From positions 1 to 38,429 of the IMG/VR virus record IMGVR_UViG_3300017779_000035: 38,429 nucleotides of DNA; one strand, written 5' to 3'. Position 1 is the first letter of the stretch. Each line of letters begins with the position of its first letter. Source of the stretch: a virus. The position numbers and the translations under genes are program-made. Positions 1-6,821 of the stretch are shown here, in pieces. The notes under the pieces were generated by a model. That model saw only the letters and a program-made list of their open reading frames with translations. It did not search any database and was not told the DNA's origin.

Positions 1-123
1 GACGCTGATGAGCTTGACGACGAAATTCTTACTGAAATATTACAAGATGAAGAGACAGTTGAAGTCTTTCTGGAAGAAGTCTTAGAGGACAACCCGGACT
101 TCTTTGAAGAAGCCACAGATGAA
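1..123. repeat. Terminal direct repeat (left copy)
   Basis: These 123 bases are identical to the last 123 bases of the window (38307..38429). The reading frame of the acidic secreted protein continues without a break from the right end into the left end. This shows a circular assembly or a terminally redundant linear genome. Which of these it is cannot be decided from sequence; exact repeats of this size at contig ends are also what de Bruijn assemblers leave on circularly permuted phage genomes. Confidence 0.97.
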
Positions 124-453
124 CAGATAACTGTTATTTTTGAAGCAGCACCAGAGATATTTAACGAAGCATCTGACGAGGTTAAAGAAGAACTTGAAGC
201 TGAAATAAACGTGTTCGCTGGTGGCTTTGAAGAGTATGTGCCAGAAGATTCAAACATCAACGTCGATGATCGACGCTCTATCATTGCTGTAACATCAACT
301 GCTATAGTAGCTACTACAGCAGTAGCGACAAGACCGTCACCACCGCAACCAAGACCTACAACTCCAACCCCTCCAAGACCTAGCAGTCCACAATCTGCTT
401 CTCCCAGTGGTCCCGAAACCCCAAGGAGAAAAACTAGAGATGATAAAGCGTAA
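1..453 (+). CDS. Junction-spanning secreted acidic protein, C-terminal part
   Basis: This is the 3' part of the gene that starts at 37263; joined across the terminal repeat the product is about 498 residues. The frame is open from base 1 to the TAA at 451-453. This part is very acidic (many Glu/Asp). It then has a hydrophobic stretch of Ile/Ala/Val/Thr residues after a double arginine (about bases 271-330), which could be a membrane anchor, and ends in a Pro/Ser/Arg/Lys-rich basic tail. With the N-terminal signal peptide encoded at the other end, this suggests a protein exported and anchored in the cell envelope, or displayed on the virion. The GTG at 211 could be called as a start, but the continuous upstream frame shows it is internal. 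Function unknown. Confidence 0.85.
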   Translation, partial: DADELDDEILTEILQDEETVEVFLEEVLEDNPDFFEEATDEQITVIFEAAPEIFNEASDEVKEELEAEINVFAGGFEEYVPEDSNINVDDRRSIIAVTSTAIVATTAVATRPSPPQPRPTTPTPPRPSSPQSASPSGPETPRRKTRDDKA

Positions 454-622
454 AGTTAAACGACTAACTCACGAAGTGTTTATCCTTAGCCTTACTGCTG
501 GGTCAACCGGAATCGTGCTTATCACGTTGTCAGGTGAGACAAGAGAGTACGGTATTTGGATTACCGCAGCTAGCTTTGTATGCCACATGGTAGGTGTATG
601 GATAGATTGGAAAGAAGAGTGA
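440..622 (+). CDS. Small two-helix membrane protein
   Basis: This 60-residue protein begins with a basic stretch (MIKRKVKRL) and has two predicted membrane segments, around residues 13-31 and 38-56. It ends in a charged WKEE. I chose the ATG at 440 because an AAGGAG ribosome site lies about 11 bases upstream; the longer start at 407 would bury that site. The start overlaps the end of the junction-spanning gene by 14 bases, and the stop overlaps the GTG of the next gene, so the three are probably translated together. Size and topology resemble small phage holin-like or envelope proteins, but the dedicated r1t-like holin is elsewhere (31189), so the role is open. Confidence 0.75.
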   Translation: MIKRKVKRLTHEVFILSLTAGSTGIVLITLSGETREYGIWITAASFVCHMVGVWIDWKEE

Positions 623-804
623 CTCTTGAAGCATTGTTCTTAGTTATCCTTACAGCTTGCCTTGTCCCGTGGATGGCTTGGATCTCCACCGTGTTAATTA
701 AAATTGAGATACGTTTAGCTAAAGGTGATGAAGCTTTAGAGACTGCTGAGGAACGTTTAGCTGACCATGAACAAAGGCTTCGAGCTTTAGAATCTAGACA
801 ATAA
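619..804 (+). CDS. Small membrane protein with coiled-coil tail
   Basis: This 61-residue protein has one hydrophobic N-terminal helix (about residues 4-24), followed by a charged heptad-like helix rich in Glu/Leu/Arg ending ALESRQ, which should form a coiled coil. The GTG start at 619 overlaps the previous stop (GTGA), which indicates coupling. Such membrane-anchor-plus-coiled-coil architecture is common in lysis accessory proteins (holin partners, spanin-like) and in superinfection exclusion proteins. The 3' end overlaps the end of the leftward methyltransferase gene by 18 bases, so the early and late transcripts converge here with no room for a separate terminator. Function not established. 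Confidence 0.72.
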   Translation: MTLEALFLVILTACLVPWMAWISTVLIKIEIRLAKGDEALETAEERLADHEQRLRALESRQ

Positions 805-1797
805 CGTTGATATAGCTACGGCCGCCTGCTGAGGAATTACTCCATTACCAAGCATTTTAAGACAAGCCGTACGACTAATACCTAATTCTTCTCCGCACAC
901 CCAACCAGGTGGAAGCCCCATCATCCACTCAACAAACCAATGATTCAATCGAAAATCGTTGCTTGGTTGTGGAGATCGTCTTCCAATGATTTGTTCCCAG
1001 TGTTTGATTGCTTGTTCGTATTTGCTAAACGATCCAGAAATACTACGTCGTTCAGGGTAGTCCCCAGCATCCCAGTTGACCCCGGCTTTCTCCCATCTCC
1101 TGTCGCCATACCCGAAGTCAAACTCCTGCCCTGTTCTACAGTTGGAGTTGGCAACAAATCCTGAGCTTTGTTCCGAAGATCCTCGTAACTGTGTATCTCG
1201 TCTAGTCGTAAAGCTATCACGTTTAACGGCTGACTGTTCCTGGTCCACTGAGATTCCCCTGCCGTGTTTTCGCCATCCTGAACTGTTGGTGTTGGTAGCA
1301 ATGCAGAACCATCTGTCTCGTTTGTGGGGCGCTCCAATGTCTGACGCTCGAAGAGTCCCCCATTCCCATCTGCTGAAACCGTTGTATGCCATTGCTGCAC
1401 AGACCCTGGCAATAGCGTCCCCACTGTTAGCGGTAAGTATTCCTCTAACGTTTTCGAGGATGAGCCATTTTGCTTCCGTAATCCGGGCAATTCGGCAAAC
1501 ATCGTCAATGATCCATCTTTCATCGTTTACTCCTTTACGATTTCCAGCCACTGAGAATGGCTGGCAGGGAAACCCTGCTGTAATAATGTCAACTGGTTCA
1601 ATGCTTTCTGTAAACAAAACTTCATCTTCAACTCCTATTTTAGTTAGGTCACCGTGGTTAGGCACACCATAGCGGTGCTGTAGTAATCGGCTTGCGTTGG
1701 GTTCTATTTCAGACACCCAAGCTAACTCAGTTTTAACGATTTTAGATAAACCTAGTTCTATGCCTCCGTAGCCAGCGCATAAAGCACCTACTTTCAT
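787..1797 (-). CDS. dcm: C5-cytosine DNA methyltransferase
   Basis: This 336-residue protein transfers a methyl group from S-adenosylmethionine to carbon 5 of cytosine in DNA. All core motifs are visible: motif I GALCAGYGGIELGL (residues 4-17, SAM binding), motif IV GFPCQPFS with catalytic Cys78, motif VI ENVRG (115-119), motif VIII KRDRWF (159-164), a variable target-recognition region (about 170-280), and motif X GNGVIPQQAA near the end. I start it at the ATG at 1797, which forms an ATGA overlap with the upstream stop and puts motif I at the very N-terminus as usual; the frame is open a little further upstream, inside the neighbour. No cognate restriction enzyme is adjacent, so it probably protects phage DNA from host restriction. 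The target sequence cannot be read from the protein. Confidence 0.95.
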   Translation of the reverse strand: MKVGALCAGYGGIELGLSKIVKTELAWVSEIEPNASRLLQHRYGVPNHGDLTKIGVEDEVLFTESIEPVDIITAGFPCQPFSVAGNRKGVNDERWIIDDVCRIARITEAKWLILENVRGILTANSGDAIARVCAAMAYNGFSRWEWGTLRASDIGAPHKRDRWFCIATNTNSSGWRKHGRGISVDQEQSAVKRDSFTTRRDTQLRGSSEQSSGFVANSNCRTGQEFDFGYGDRRWEKAGVNWDAGDYPERRSISGSFSKYEQAIKHWEQIIGRRSPQPSNDFRLNHWFVEWMMGLPPGWVCGEELGISRTACLKMLGNGVIPQQAAVAISTLLSRF

Positions 1798-2375
1798 GAG
1801 CAAACCCAGTGTTGCCAGCCACCGCCTGTAGCCCTGTAAATAAGCCAAGCAGAAACCCTGATATTATCTTGCCCATTATAGATGTCCCCTACATACCCTA
1901 AAGCAGTACGACTTCTAGCATCCCAATACGTTCTCAAATGCTGCATCAAACCACTAGCAGTGCTAACACTTGATCGTGCTTGAGGATCGCCCCCACTCTC
2001 GCAAGAAATAATTGAGAGGAACCTGGCAGTATCACGCAAGTCTCCACCCATTTCAACAATGGCAGATTCCACAGTGGATCTCCATTGTTCTACGGCTGGT
2101 GAGAACTGTGCATCAGGGGAAACGGTTGAGTAAAGACGCACAGGTATACTTCGTTCCATAGCCCATTGTCGATGCCACTTGTGAGTGTTACGACCATATA
2201 TGCCGTCTTGGTCAATGCCCATCCACCATTGCAACCATTTGACTCTAGGGCTTTCTTCCATCCATTCGTATTCTGTTGACAATGTTGTTTCTTCTAACAG
2301 ATCCCATTGTATGTAGGGTTCCGCAGGTGTCACTGTTAGCGAACACATATATATAAAACAACCGACTATCCCCAT
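1794..2375 (-). CDS. Lytic transglycosylase-like protein, probably exported
   Basis: This 193-residue protein probably cleaves peptidoglycan glycan strands. The C-terminal half carries a lysozyme/SLT-like signature: ISCESGGDP with putative catalytic Glu126, then a Ser/Ala/Ser-Gly-Leu-Met-Gln turn (139-145) and a closing GWQHWVC that matches actinobacterial transglycosylase-like domains. Residues 47-70 (GIDQDGIYGRNT) resemble a fragment of a PG_binding_1 repeat. The N-terminus is hydrophobic (about residues 1-17) but lacks the usual basic residues, so it is a weak signal peptide or anchor. The gene is coupled inside the DNA-modification run: it overlaps its upstream neighbour by 10 bases and the downstream methyltransferase by 4. 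A wall hydrolase here, away from the lysis cassette at 30398..31434, is unexpected. Family assignment is by motif only. Confidence 0.7.
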   Translation of the reverse strand: MGIVGCFIYMCSLTVTPAEPYIQWDLLEETTLSTEYEWMEESPRVKWLQWWMGIDQDGIYGRNTHKWHRQWAMERSIPVRLYSTVSPDAQFSPAVEQWRSTVESAIVEMGGDLRDTARFLSIISCESGGDPQARSSVSTASGLMQHLRTYWDARSRTALGYVGDIYNGQDNIRVSAWLIYRATGGGWQHWVCS

Positions 2376-2956
2376 TGGTCCGCCATTGCATCAGCCCAAC
2401 CCTGAAAAAACTTGGCACGATTCTTTTGCCGGTCAAGGCCGCCCTTGTTGAACCAGTTACCAGGAATCTTTGTGCTTTGAGCCTTATCGACAACGTTAGT
2501 TGGCTCTAACGCAGGTAAGTTCTTTAACCACAACCTAGTTGCTTTGGTAAATGGATGACCGTACTGCCATGGTTGAATTGTTTGAGTGTGCGGAGGCATT
2601 TCATACACCAAACTAGATATTGGATTCTCAACACAAACTTTCGGGATGTGTGAAACTTCCCATAGTTTCATAAAGAACGCCTTGCCTTCCATACCTTTCT
2701 CATATCGTTCCATGTTTATGCCTTTGTCTTTACCGCCGGGGTACAAGAATCTTGCGCCAGCGTTTGATAGGTAAGTGCATGGTGGGTGTGCGATCATCAT
2801 GTCCCAGTCATCATATAAGATGTCAAAGATGTCGCCTTCGTAATGTGGTCCATCTATTTCTGTTGGGATAATGTCGCAAGAGATAGCGTCATGACCTTTC
2901 TTTCTGAAAGCTTCTCGAACTGTTCCTGAGTACTCACAAGCCACTAATACTTTCAT
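2366..2956 (-). CDS. C5-methyltransferase-like SAM protein (phage type)
   Basis: This 196-residue protein is shorter than a standard C5-cytosine methyltransferase but has the same opening and core: MKVLVACEYSGTVREAF (SAM-binding motif I), AHPPCTYLSNAG with a Pro-Pro-Cys60 in the motif IV position, and VENPISS (109-115) in place of the ENV motif. There is no obvious target-recognition domain and no motif X. Such proteins are common in phages and are usually annotated as DNA cytosine methyltransferases, with little biochemical proof. I use the ATG at 2956, which makes an ATGA overlap with the nuclease gene upstream. It may methylate DNA with relaxed specificity or act on another pyrimidine substrate; the sequence alone does not decide. 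Confidence 0.75.
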   Translation of the reverse strand: MKVLVACEYSGTVREAFRKKGHDAISCDIIPTEIDGPHYEGDIFDILYDDWDMMIAHPPCTYLSNAGARFLYPGGKDKGINMERYEKGMEGKAFFMKLWEVSHIPKVCVENPISSLVYEMPPHTQTIQPWQYGHPFTKATRLWLKNLPALEPTNVVDKAQSTKIPGNWFNKGGLDRQKNRAKFFQGWADAMADQWG

Positions 2957-3315
2957 AGGTAAGTGTCCTTTTCTTGCCAGTGCCTCCATAACAATAATAG
3001 TTCAGCAGCAAACTCCGCATCCATAACAGCTACTTTACCTACTTGTTTCCCGGATACGCTTCTTCGATCTCCGTGTATGGCGAAGATAACCCATTCGTCA
3101 TTGTCGGATACGTTGCGTATCTTTGAGATCCATTTGAACAGTGACCATGCTTTTCGGTACTTGACTTCCACAGTTACGCCTGTGTCCCCCAACCAGATAT
3201 CATGCGATTCTGTGGAAGCCGAAGTACGCTTTACGTCGTTGTGTCCATGCTTGATGAGCATGTCACGGATTTCGTTCTCGCCTATCGTACCCTTTTGCTT
3301 TGCTTTATTACTCAA
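2953..3315 (-). CDS. PD-(D/E)XK nuclease, Holliday-junction-resolvase-like
   Basis: This 120-residue protein has the layout of archaeal-Hjc/VRR-type nucleases: an N-terminal KQKGTIGENEI helix with the first acidic residue, then HDIW with the Asp, and VEVKYRK as the (D/E)XK half of the catalytic site. It would cut branched DNA to resolve recombination or packaging intermediates, or degrade DNA in another role. The start is a TTG at 3315 that overlaps the stop of the DpdA-like gene (TTGA), and the end overlaps the next gene by four bases. Position among SSB, annealing protein and exonuclease genes supports a recombination role. The frame also fits a small restriction-type endonuclease, so specificity is uncertain. 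Confidence 0.7.
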   Translation of the reverse strand: MSNKAKQKGTIGENEIRDMLIKHGHNDVKRTSASTESHDIWLGDTGVTVEVKYRKAWSLFKWISKIRNVSDNDEWVIFAIHGDRRSVSGKQVGKVAVMDAEFAAELLLLWRHWQEKDTYL

Positions 3316-4067
3316 AATAAACTCAATTCTTCTTTATATTTTATATTAATTACACTGTTGTACCAATCAATCGCAAAGTGTTCGCAATTAGCACACGATT
3401 TCTTAGGGCAATTAGGATCAGGTTTCATACGCCCACCGTAAGACCAAGCCATTGAATCAGAAGAAGAAAGCAACGAACCAAAATTTTGAATAGCAGTTTT
3501 TTTCATACCAAAACCATGCAACCGTAAAGGCTGTAAGCTCTTGACAATCCATTCAGCTTCTTTAGTTGCTTGCCTTCGACACACACTACCTAAACCAACA
3601 ATAGATTCGCTTTCTAAATTAAACCCAGCCTGTTCGTACATTTCCCAATGCCGTAAATAATCATCACGTTCCCAACCCTGCAAAACAGGAACCCAATGGA
3701 TATCGCTAGACAATGTTCTTAAATTAGCCAACGATTTAATTGACAACTCTTGATGTTCAGTCACAGTCTTGCCAGTTTTTTCCAGTATCCAAGGTTCACA
3801 CATCCAATCTTGAGGACTAGCCCATTGGAAACCATAAATGTTGTCCATGTATCTACGAACTCTTGCTGCGTACCGATGTGGTGTAGTTTTCCATTCTCCA
3901 TACGTTGAAAGTTCTGTAAACCCACCTGAGTCGCAAGCCCATTCAGTAATTGACTCCGGCAAATTTTTGTATTTACGCAGAGTCCTATCGCTTACAAACA
4001 AAGGTATGTCTTTAAACTGAGAGTAACGCAACCAATATGGTCTATGTGTCCCAAGATAAAATTTCAT
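3312..4067 (-). CDS. dpdA: DpdA-like 7-deazaguanine DNA transglycosylase
   Basis: This 251-residue protein matches the phage branch of tRNA-guanine-transglycosylase-like enzymes that swap guanine in DNA for a 7-deazaguanine such as preQ0. Landmarks are GTHRPYWL near the start, ACDSGGFTEL with Asp46 in the place of the TGT DSGGF active site, SPQDWMCEP (84-92), VPVLQGW (126-132), GLGSVCRRQ (158-166), LHGFG (183-187), and SSDSMAWSY (202-210). A cysteine cluster Cys220/Cys225/Cys228 with His230 probably binds zinc. This pattern is that of the DpdA2 type known from actinophages. It is co-transcribed with SSB and recombination genes and two methyltransferase-like genes, suggesting anti-restriction DNA modification. 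No folE, queD, queE or queC gene is visible, so the base must come from the host. Confidence 0.85.
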   Translation of the reverse strand: MKFYLGTHRPYWLRYSQFKDIPLFVSDRTLRKYKNLPESITEWACDSGGFTELSTYGEWKTTPHRYAARVRRYMDNIYGFQWASPQDWMCEPWILEKTGKTVTEHQELSIKSLANLRTLSSDIHWVPVLQGWERDDYLRHWEMYEQAGFNLESESIVGLGSVCRRQATKEAEWIVKSLQPLRLHGFGMKKTAIQNFGSLLSSSDSMAWSYGGRMKPDPNCPKKSCANCEHFAIDWYNSVINIKYKEELSLF

Positions 4068-4073
4068 TGTGTT

Positions 4074-4235
4074 CTATTCTCGGATGCCTCTGGCGAAGGC
4101 AGCAGGATACCTATCAACCATCTCTCGAATCATCCCAGACCTAGACTTACCAGCCTCCAAAGCCGTTACATCTATCTTGTACACCAGTTCTTTAGGTAGG
4201 CGCACACTAACCATTACTTCTTTCTTATCCGTCAT
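4074..4235 (-). CDS. Ribbon-helix-helix DNA-binding protein
   Basis: This 53-residue protein is a compact CopG/Arc-type ribbon-helix-helix domain: a beta strand VMVSVRLP (7-14), helix KELVYKIDVTALEAG, the turn KSRSGMI and a second helix REMVDRY. Such proteins dimerise and bind operator DNA through the paired strands. It starts at 4235, overlapping the zinc-ribbon gene by 11 bases, and ends 6 bases before the DpdA-like start. It may regulate the early operon, perhaps through the 28-bp repeats at 7675 and 9456, but nothing here links protein and site directly. Confidence 0.85.
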   Translation of the reverse strand: MTDKKEVMVSVRLPKELVYKIDVTALEAGKSRSGMIREMVDRYPAAFARGIRE

Positions 4236-4380
4236 CTTTCATCTTTCCATTACAGTTAGGGCAACGACCCCTTGACCTAACCAACACAACCCCAATGTAG
4301 AATTTACATTTGGTGCATTGAATTAGGTAAGGGGATTTGTTGCGGAGCTTACTTTTCTTGCGATTAAAGTCGTCAAACAA
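4225..4380 (-). CDS. Small zinc-ribbon protein
   Basis: This 51-residue protein has two CxxC knuckles, CTKC (residues 22-25) and CPNC (40-43), 14 residues apart, the standard spacing of a small zinc ribbon, with a basic N-terminus. The start is a TTG at 4380 directly abutting the SSB stop codon, and the end overlaps the ribbon-helix-helix gene in another frame. Tight packing on both sides supports it being real despite its size and rare start codon. It could bind nucleic acid or act as an adaptor; no specific role can be given. Confidence 0.7.
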   Translation of the reverse strand: MFDDFNRKKSKLRNKSPYLIQCTKCKFYIGVVLVRSRGRCPNCNGKMKDDG

Positions 4381-4791
4381 TTAAAACCAGTCTTCACCTG
4401 GCTGTACTGGTTTGCCGTCTATTATCGCCGTTGCCCCCTGATATGGATCTTTCTTCATCGAAGGTCTAATGACCTTAGCAATATTCCATACAGAACAGTT
4501 CCACCCTTTCTTGGATGTGCCGTCTTTAGCTGTGTAATCTCTTGCCTTGAATCTTCCTTGCACCATGACTCTGCTACCTTTGCTGGTTTCGTCAATGATG
4601 GCATCGAAGTGATCTGTTTTGCCTTCTCTGTCCTCCCACACCGTGATGTCAACGAATGTCGTTTCCGAATCCTTGGTGGGTTGGTAGGCTAACGCATTTT
4701 CTATTACTTGTTTGCCGGTTGATTCAATAGTCTTGGTAGACCATTCACGACAAAGGTTGCCGTGTAAATATATTGTTTCTTCATTTAGCAT
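4381..4791 (-). CDS. ssb: Single-stranded DNA-binding protein
   Basis: This 136-residue protein has an OB-fold SSB pattern: an early beta strand with LHGNL, the central FVDITVWED strand, and KGSRVMVQGRFKARDYTAKDG, a close match to the SSB family. The C-terminus is acidic and ends EDWF, comparable to the acidic Asp/Pro-Phe tip that recruits partner proteins in bacterial SSBs. It would coat single-stranded phage DNA during replication and recombination. It follows the 111-aa gene with a single base between stop and start. It is short relative to host SSBs, as usual for phages. Confidence 0.92.
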   Translation of the reverse strand: MLNEETIYLHGNLCREWSTKTIESTGKQVIENALAYQPTKDSETTFVDITVWEDREGKTDHFDAIIDETSKGSRVMVQGRFKARDYTAKDGTSKKGWNCSVWNIAKVIRPSMKKDPYQGATAIIDGKPVQPGEDWF

Positions 4792-4792
4792 G

Positions 4793-5128
4793 TTACTGCT
4801 CCTTTACTTTTTGTTGTTCTTCTATTTCTTCTAACCAATCTTCACCTACAAGGCTGTAATAATTCATCAAGCCCATAATCCAATCTTTTAAAATGTCAAG
4901 TCGCATAAGCGTAGGCAAACTAAGAAACTTGGTGGTTGGAACAAAGTATGCTTTTCCGCTGTCGGTATAAGCTACAAATAAACCTTCAGTGTCTAGCGTT
5001 TCTTCACGCCTTCTCCTTAAGAATTCCTTACCTTTATCTGTTAATTGTAGTTTGTCTGGGAAATTGGACAAGAAAACTTCTTTGAAGCTATCAAAGTCGT
5101 AGTATTCTTCTTCTTCATTCAGACTCAT
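4793..5128 (-). CDS. Hypothetical acidic early protein
   Basis: This 111-residue protein is not recognised. It starts with an acidic stretch (NEEEEYYDFD), has a Lys/Arg-rich middle (KGKEFLRRRREE) and ends in a Glu/Lys-rich helix that may be coiled coil. No cysteine or metal motif is visible. The start at 5128 overlaps the end of the annealing-protein gene by 14 bases, and the stop lies one base before the ssb start. Its place between the annealing protein and SSB suggests a helper in recombination or replication, but only by position. Confidence 0.75.
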   Translation of the reverse strand: MSLNEEEEYYDFDSFKEVFLSNFPDKLQLTDKGKEFLRRRREETLDTEGLFVAYTDSGKAYFVPTTKFLSLPTLMRLDILKDWIMGLMNYYSLVGEDWLEEIEEQQKVKEQ

Positions 5129-5537
5129 CTTGTGAATCTCCTTCCTTTTTATCTAACGCTTTATCAAGAACATAAGACTCTTGACACCAAAGCTCCAATG
5201 CCACACCAACACGCATGGCACACCTTTTCAACCCATCAGAAACACTGTTCTTCAAATTCAAACCTTCATTCTTGCCGGGTCGTTCAACTTCACCTGCTTC
5301 TTGGATCACTACTTCTTTGCCATCAATGACAAACGTGCATTCCAAAACGCAGCCATGCACAACGCCCTCAGCGTTACGAATAACATCAATTATTCGCTGG
5401 CTGAAAGGACCATGCTTCGATAATAGTATTTGCGTTACGTCGCCATGCCCCACATATTCTGCTTTGTAGGATAAACCGGGTTTCTGATGAATGTACGCAG
5501 GCGGTACACGCTTTGCTAGGTCTTGTAACATACTCAT
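5115..5537 (-). CDS. Probable Rad52-like single-strand annealing protein
   Basis: This 140-residue protein has features of the Rad52/Erf-like annealing superfamily: a central beta-hairpin region (VHGCVLECTFVIDGKEVVIQ), then EAGEVERPGKNEGLNLKNSVSDGLKRCAMRVGVAL, where the helix with SDxLKRxAxxxG resembles the Rad52 signature. Such proteins pair complementary single strands during recombination-driven replication. It lies next to a Cas4/RecB-like exonuclease and SSB, the classic exonuclease plus annealing pair. It overlaps the exonuclease gene by 4 bases (ATGA); ATG codons at 5537 and 5531 could both initiate. No identity to a characterised member is claimed. Confidence 0.6.
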   Translation of the reverse strand: MSMLQDLAKRVPPAYIHQKPGLSYKAEYVGHGDVTQILLSKHGPFSQRIIDVIRNAEGVVHGCVLECTFVIDGKEVVIQEAGEVERPGKNEGLNLKNSVSDGLKRCAMRVGVALELWCQESYVLDKALDKKEGDSQDESE

Positions 5538-6388
5538 ACTGTTTCCTCCTCAGTTAACCAACCAGCATGAACCTTAGCCGTCTGCAACGACACCTCAGTA
5601 GGACCACACGCCTCACAGATACTCTGGTATCTGCAATAGCGACAGTTCCAAGGCTGTCCTTTACCAGCACCATACGCAGGTGGCTTTTCCACAAGCATAT
5701 CCACACCGTTGTCATCGAATACAACAGCGTCAGGTAGCATTTCTTCTGACAATGATTGTTGTACGCTACGGAAGTTGTCTAGTTCTTGTTCTGCTATTTG
5801 TCGTGGTGTAAACCCATCAAACAGTTCTTCGTCTAACTCAATGACAAACTCAAGCATGTCCCCAGCTTTATGCGCTCCACGAAAACCCGACTCTTTCGCT
5901 AAATACACCATCCATAAATGCGTAACTTCTGGTGTTCCCATAGCGTACAAAGCTGCTTGTGCAACGTGTTGTCGTTTAGGTATTCCAGTTTCTTTAGCGA
6001 TCTTAAATGGGTAGCTTCCCATTGTTTTGATCTCAAGCAACCTGGTTTGCCCATCGACTTCAACTACTCCGTCTGATGAACCGCTGAGGCTGACACCCAA
6101 AGGCGACAAATCTACCACTTTTTCGTACTCGCCGCCATACACATGCCCTATCGCATTTTGGAGCAATTCGTGCATGCTTGTTCCCAGTGAGAAACTGATT
6201 AATGTGCTTGTATCAAAGCTATGAGCCTCCGGGAACTTAGCAGCAGCAAAGCCACGCTGACGCAAACAGTTCAACGCATCTGAACAACGCATCAAAGTGC
6301 CAGCAGCAGTAGGCTTCGCACCATTCTCCTCATTATCATCAGCCAAAAACCGCTCAAACGATTCCCTAGCCGTATTACTATATTGCAT
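5534..6388 (-). CDS. Cas4/RecB-like exonuclease (PD-(D/E)XK)
   Basis: This 284-residue protein has a RecB-family nuclease core: MHELLQ with His73, LSGSSDGVVE with Asp106, LLEIKT with Glu119 and Lys121, and QAALYA around residues 144-149 (motif QxxxY). Near the C-terminus is a Cys249-x2-Cys252-x5-Cys258 cluster followed by Cys261, and cysteines 35/41 lie near the N-terminus. Together these match the 4Fe-4S arrangement of Cas4/AddB-type nucleases. It would resect DNA ends to produce single strands for the neighbouring annealing protein. No CRISPR array or other cas gene is present, so this is a recombination rather than adaptation gene. It overlaps genes on both sides (11 and 4 bases). Confidence 0.85.
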   Translation of the reverse strand: MQYSNTARESFERFLADDNEENGAKPTAAGTLMRCSDALNCLRQRGFAAAKFPEAHSFDTSTLISFSLGTSMHELLQNAIGHVYGGEYEKVVDLSPLGVSLSGSSDGVVEVDGQTRLLEIKTMGSYPFKIAKETGIPKRQHVAQAALYAMGTPEVTHLWMVYLAKESGFRGAHKAGDMLEFVIELDEELFDGFTPRQIAEQELDNFRSVQQSLSEEMLPDAVVFDDNGVDMLVEKPPAYGAGKGQPWNCRYCRYQSICEACGPTEVSLQTAKVHAGWLTEEETV

Positions 6389-6821
6389 ATTCTTCCCCTA
6401 ATCTATAAAAGGCAACCTTACGCTTGCCACCACTCGGATAATCCATCTTCCGATCTACCTTCACACCAAACTCCTCACTGAGCTGACGCACTCGACGTTG
6501 CCAATCACCCTCACCCAAGTTCTCCCTGAAATCAGTAGCAGAACACCAGCCATCATTCAACGTGTACCCAGAACGGTGACTACGCTTTAACGCCATGTGT
6601 AGCTCCCAACGAAGAAAGTCATACACACGCTTACAATTATTACTAGCATCTTTCAGCTCTTTCGCTGCTTCTTTTTCTAAACCTGGCTGGTCACCTGATC
6701 TAGCTTTTATTTGGTTACGGAAAGGTCGATGGCAGGTAGGACATTTCCCACCTGCCACCTTGGTAACCGCATCAAAGCGATCAATGACCATTTGCATCCC
6801 AGTGCTATATGGATTCTGCAT
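6378..6821 (-). CDS. Hypothetical protein with CPTC zinc knuckle
   Basis: This 147-residue protein is not recognised. It has one CPTC knuckle followed by HRPFRNQIKAR near residues 25-40, a helical middle (KEAAKELKDASNNCKRVYDFL), and a C-terminal part that looks like a small winged-helix or basic DNA-binding region (DWQRRVRQLSEEFG, then KRKVAFYRL). Of the possible starts I favour the ATG at 6821, which has a GGAG six bases upstream; an ATG at 6827 and a longer frame to 6848 also exist. It sits directly upstream of the exonuclease gene with an 11-base overlap. A DNA-binding role is a guess from composition. Confidence 0.72.
   Translation of the reverse strand: MQNPYSTGMQMVIDRFDAVTKVAGGKCPTCHRPFRNQIKARSGDQPGLEKEAAKELKDASNNCKRVYDFLRWELHMALKRSHRSGYTLNDGWCSATDFRENLGEGDWQRRVRQLSEEFGVKVDRKMDYPSGGKRKVAFYRLGEEYAI

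Noticed and set aside
211-453. Independent 80-residue gene starting at GTG 211
   Set aside because: The same frame is open upstream through base 1 and across the terminal repeat to a signal peptide at 37263, so this is only the C-terminal part.
5534-6388. CRISPR-associated Cas4 function
   Set aside because: The protein is Cas4/RecB-like, but no cas1, cas2, effector gene or array is present; it pairs with an annealing protein and SSB instead.
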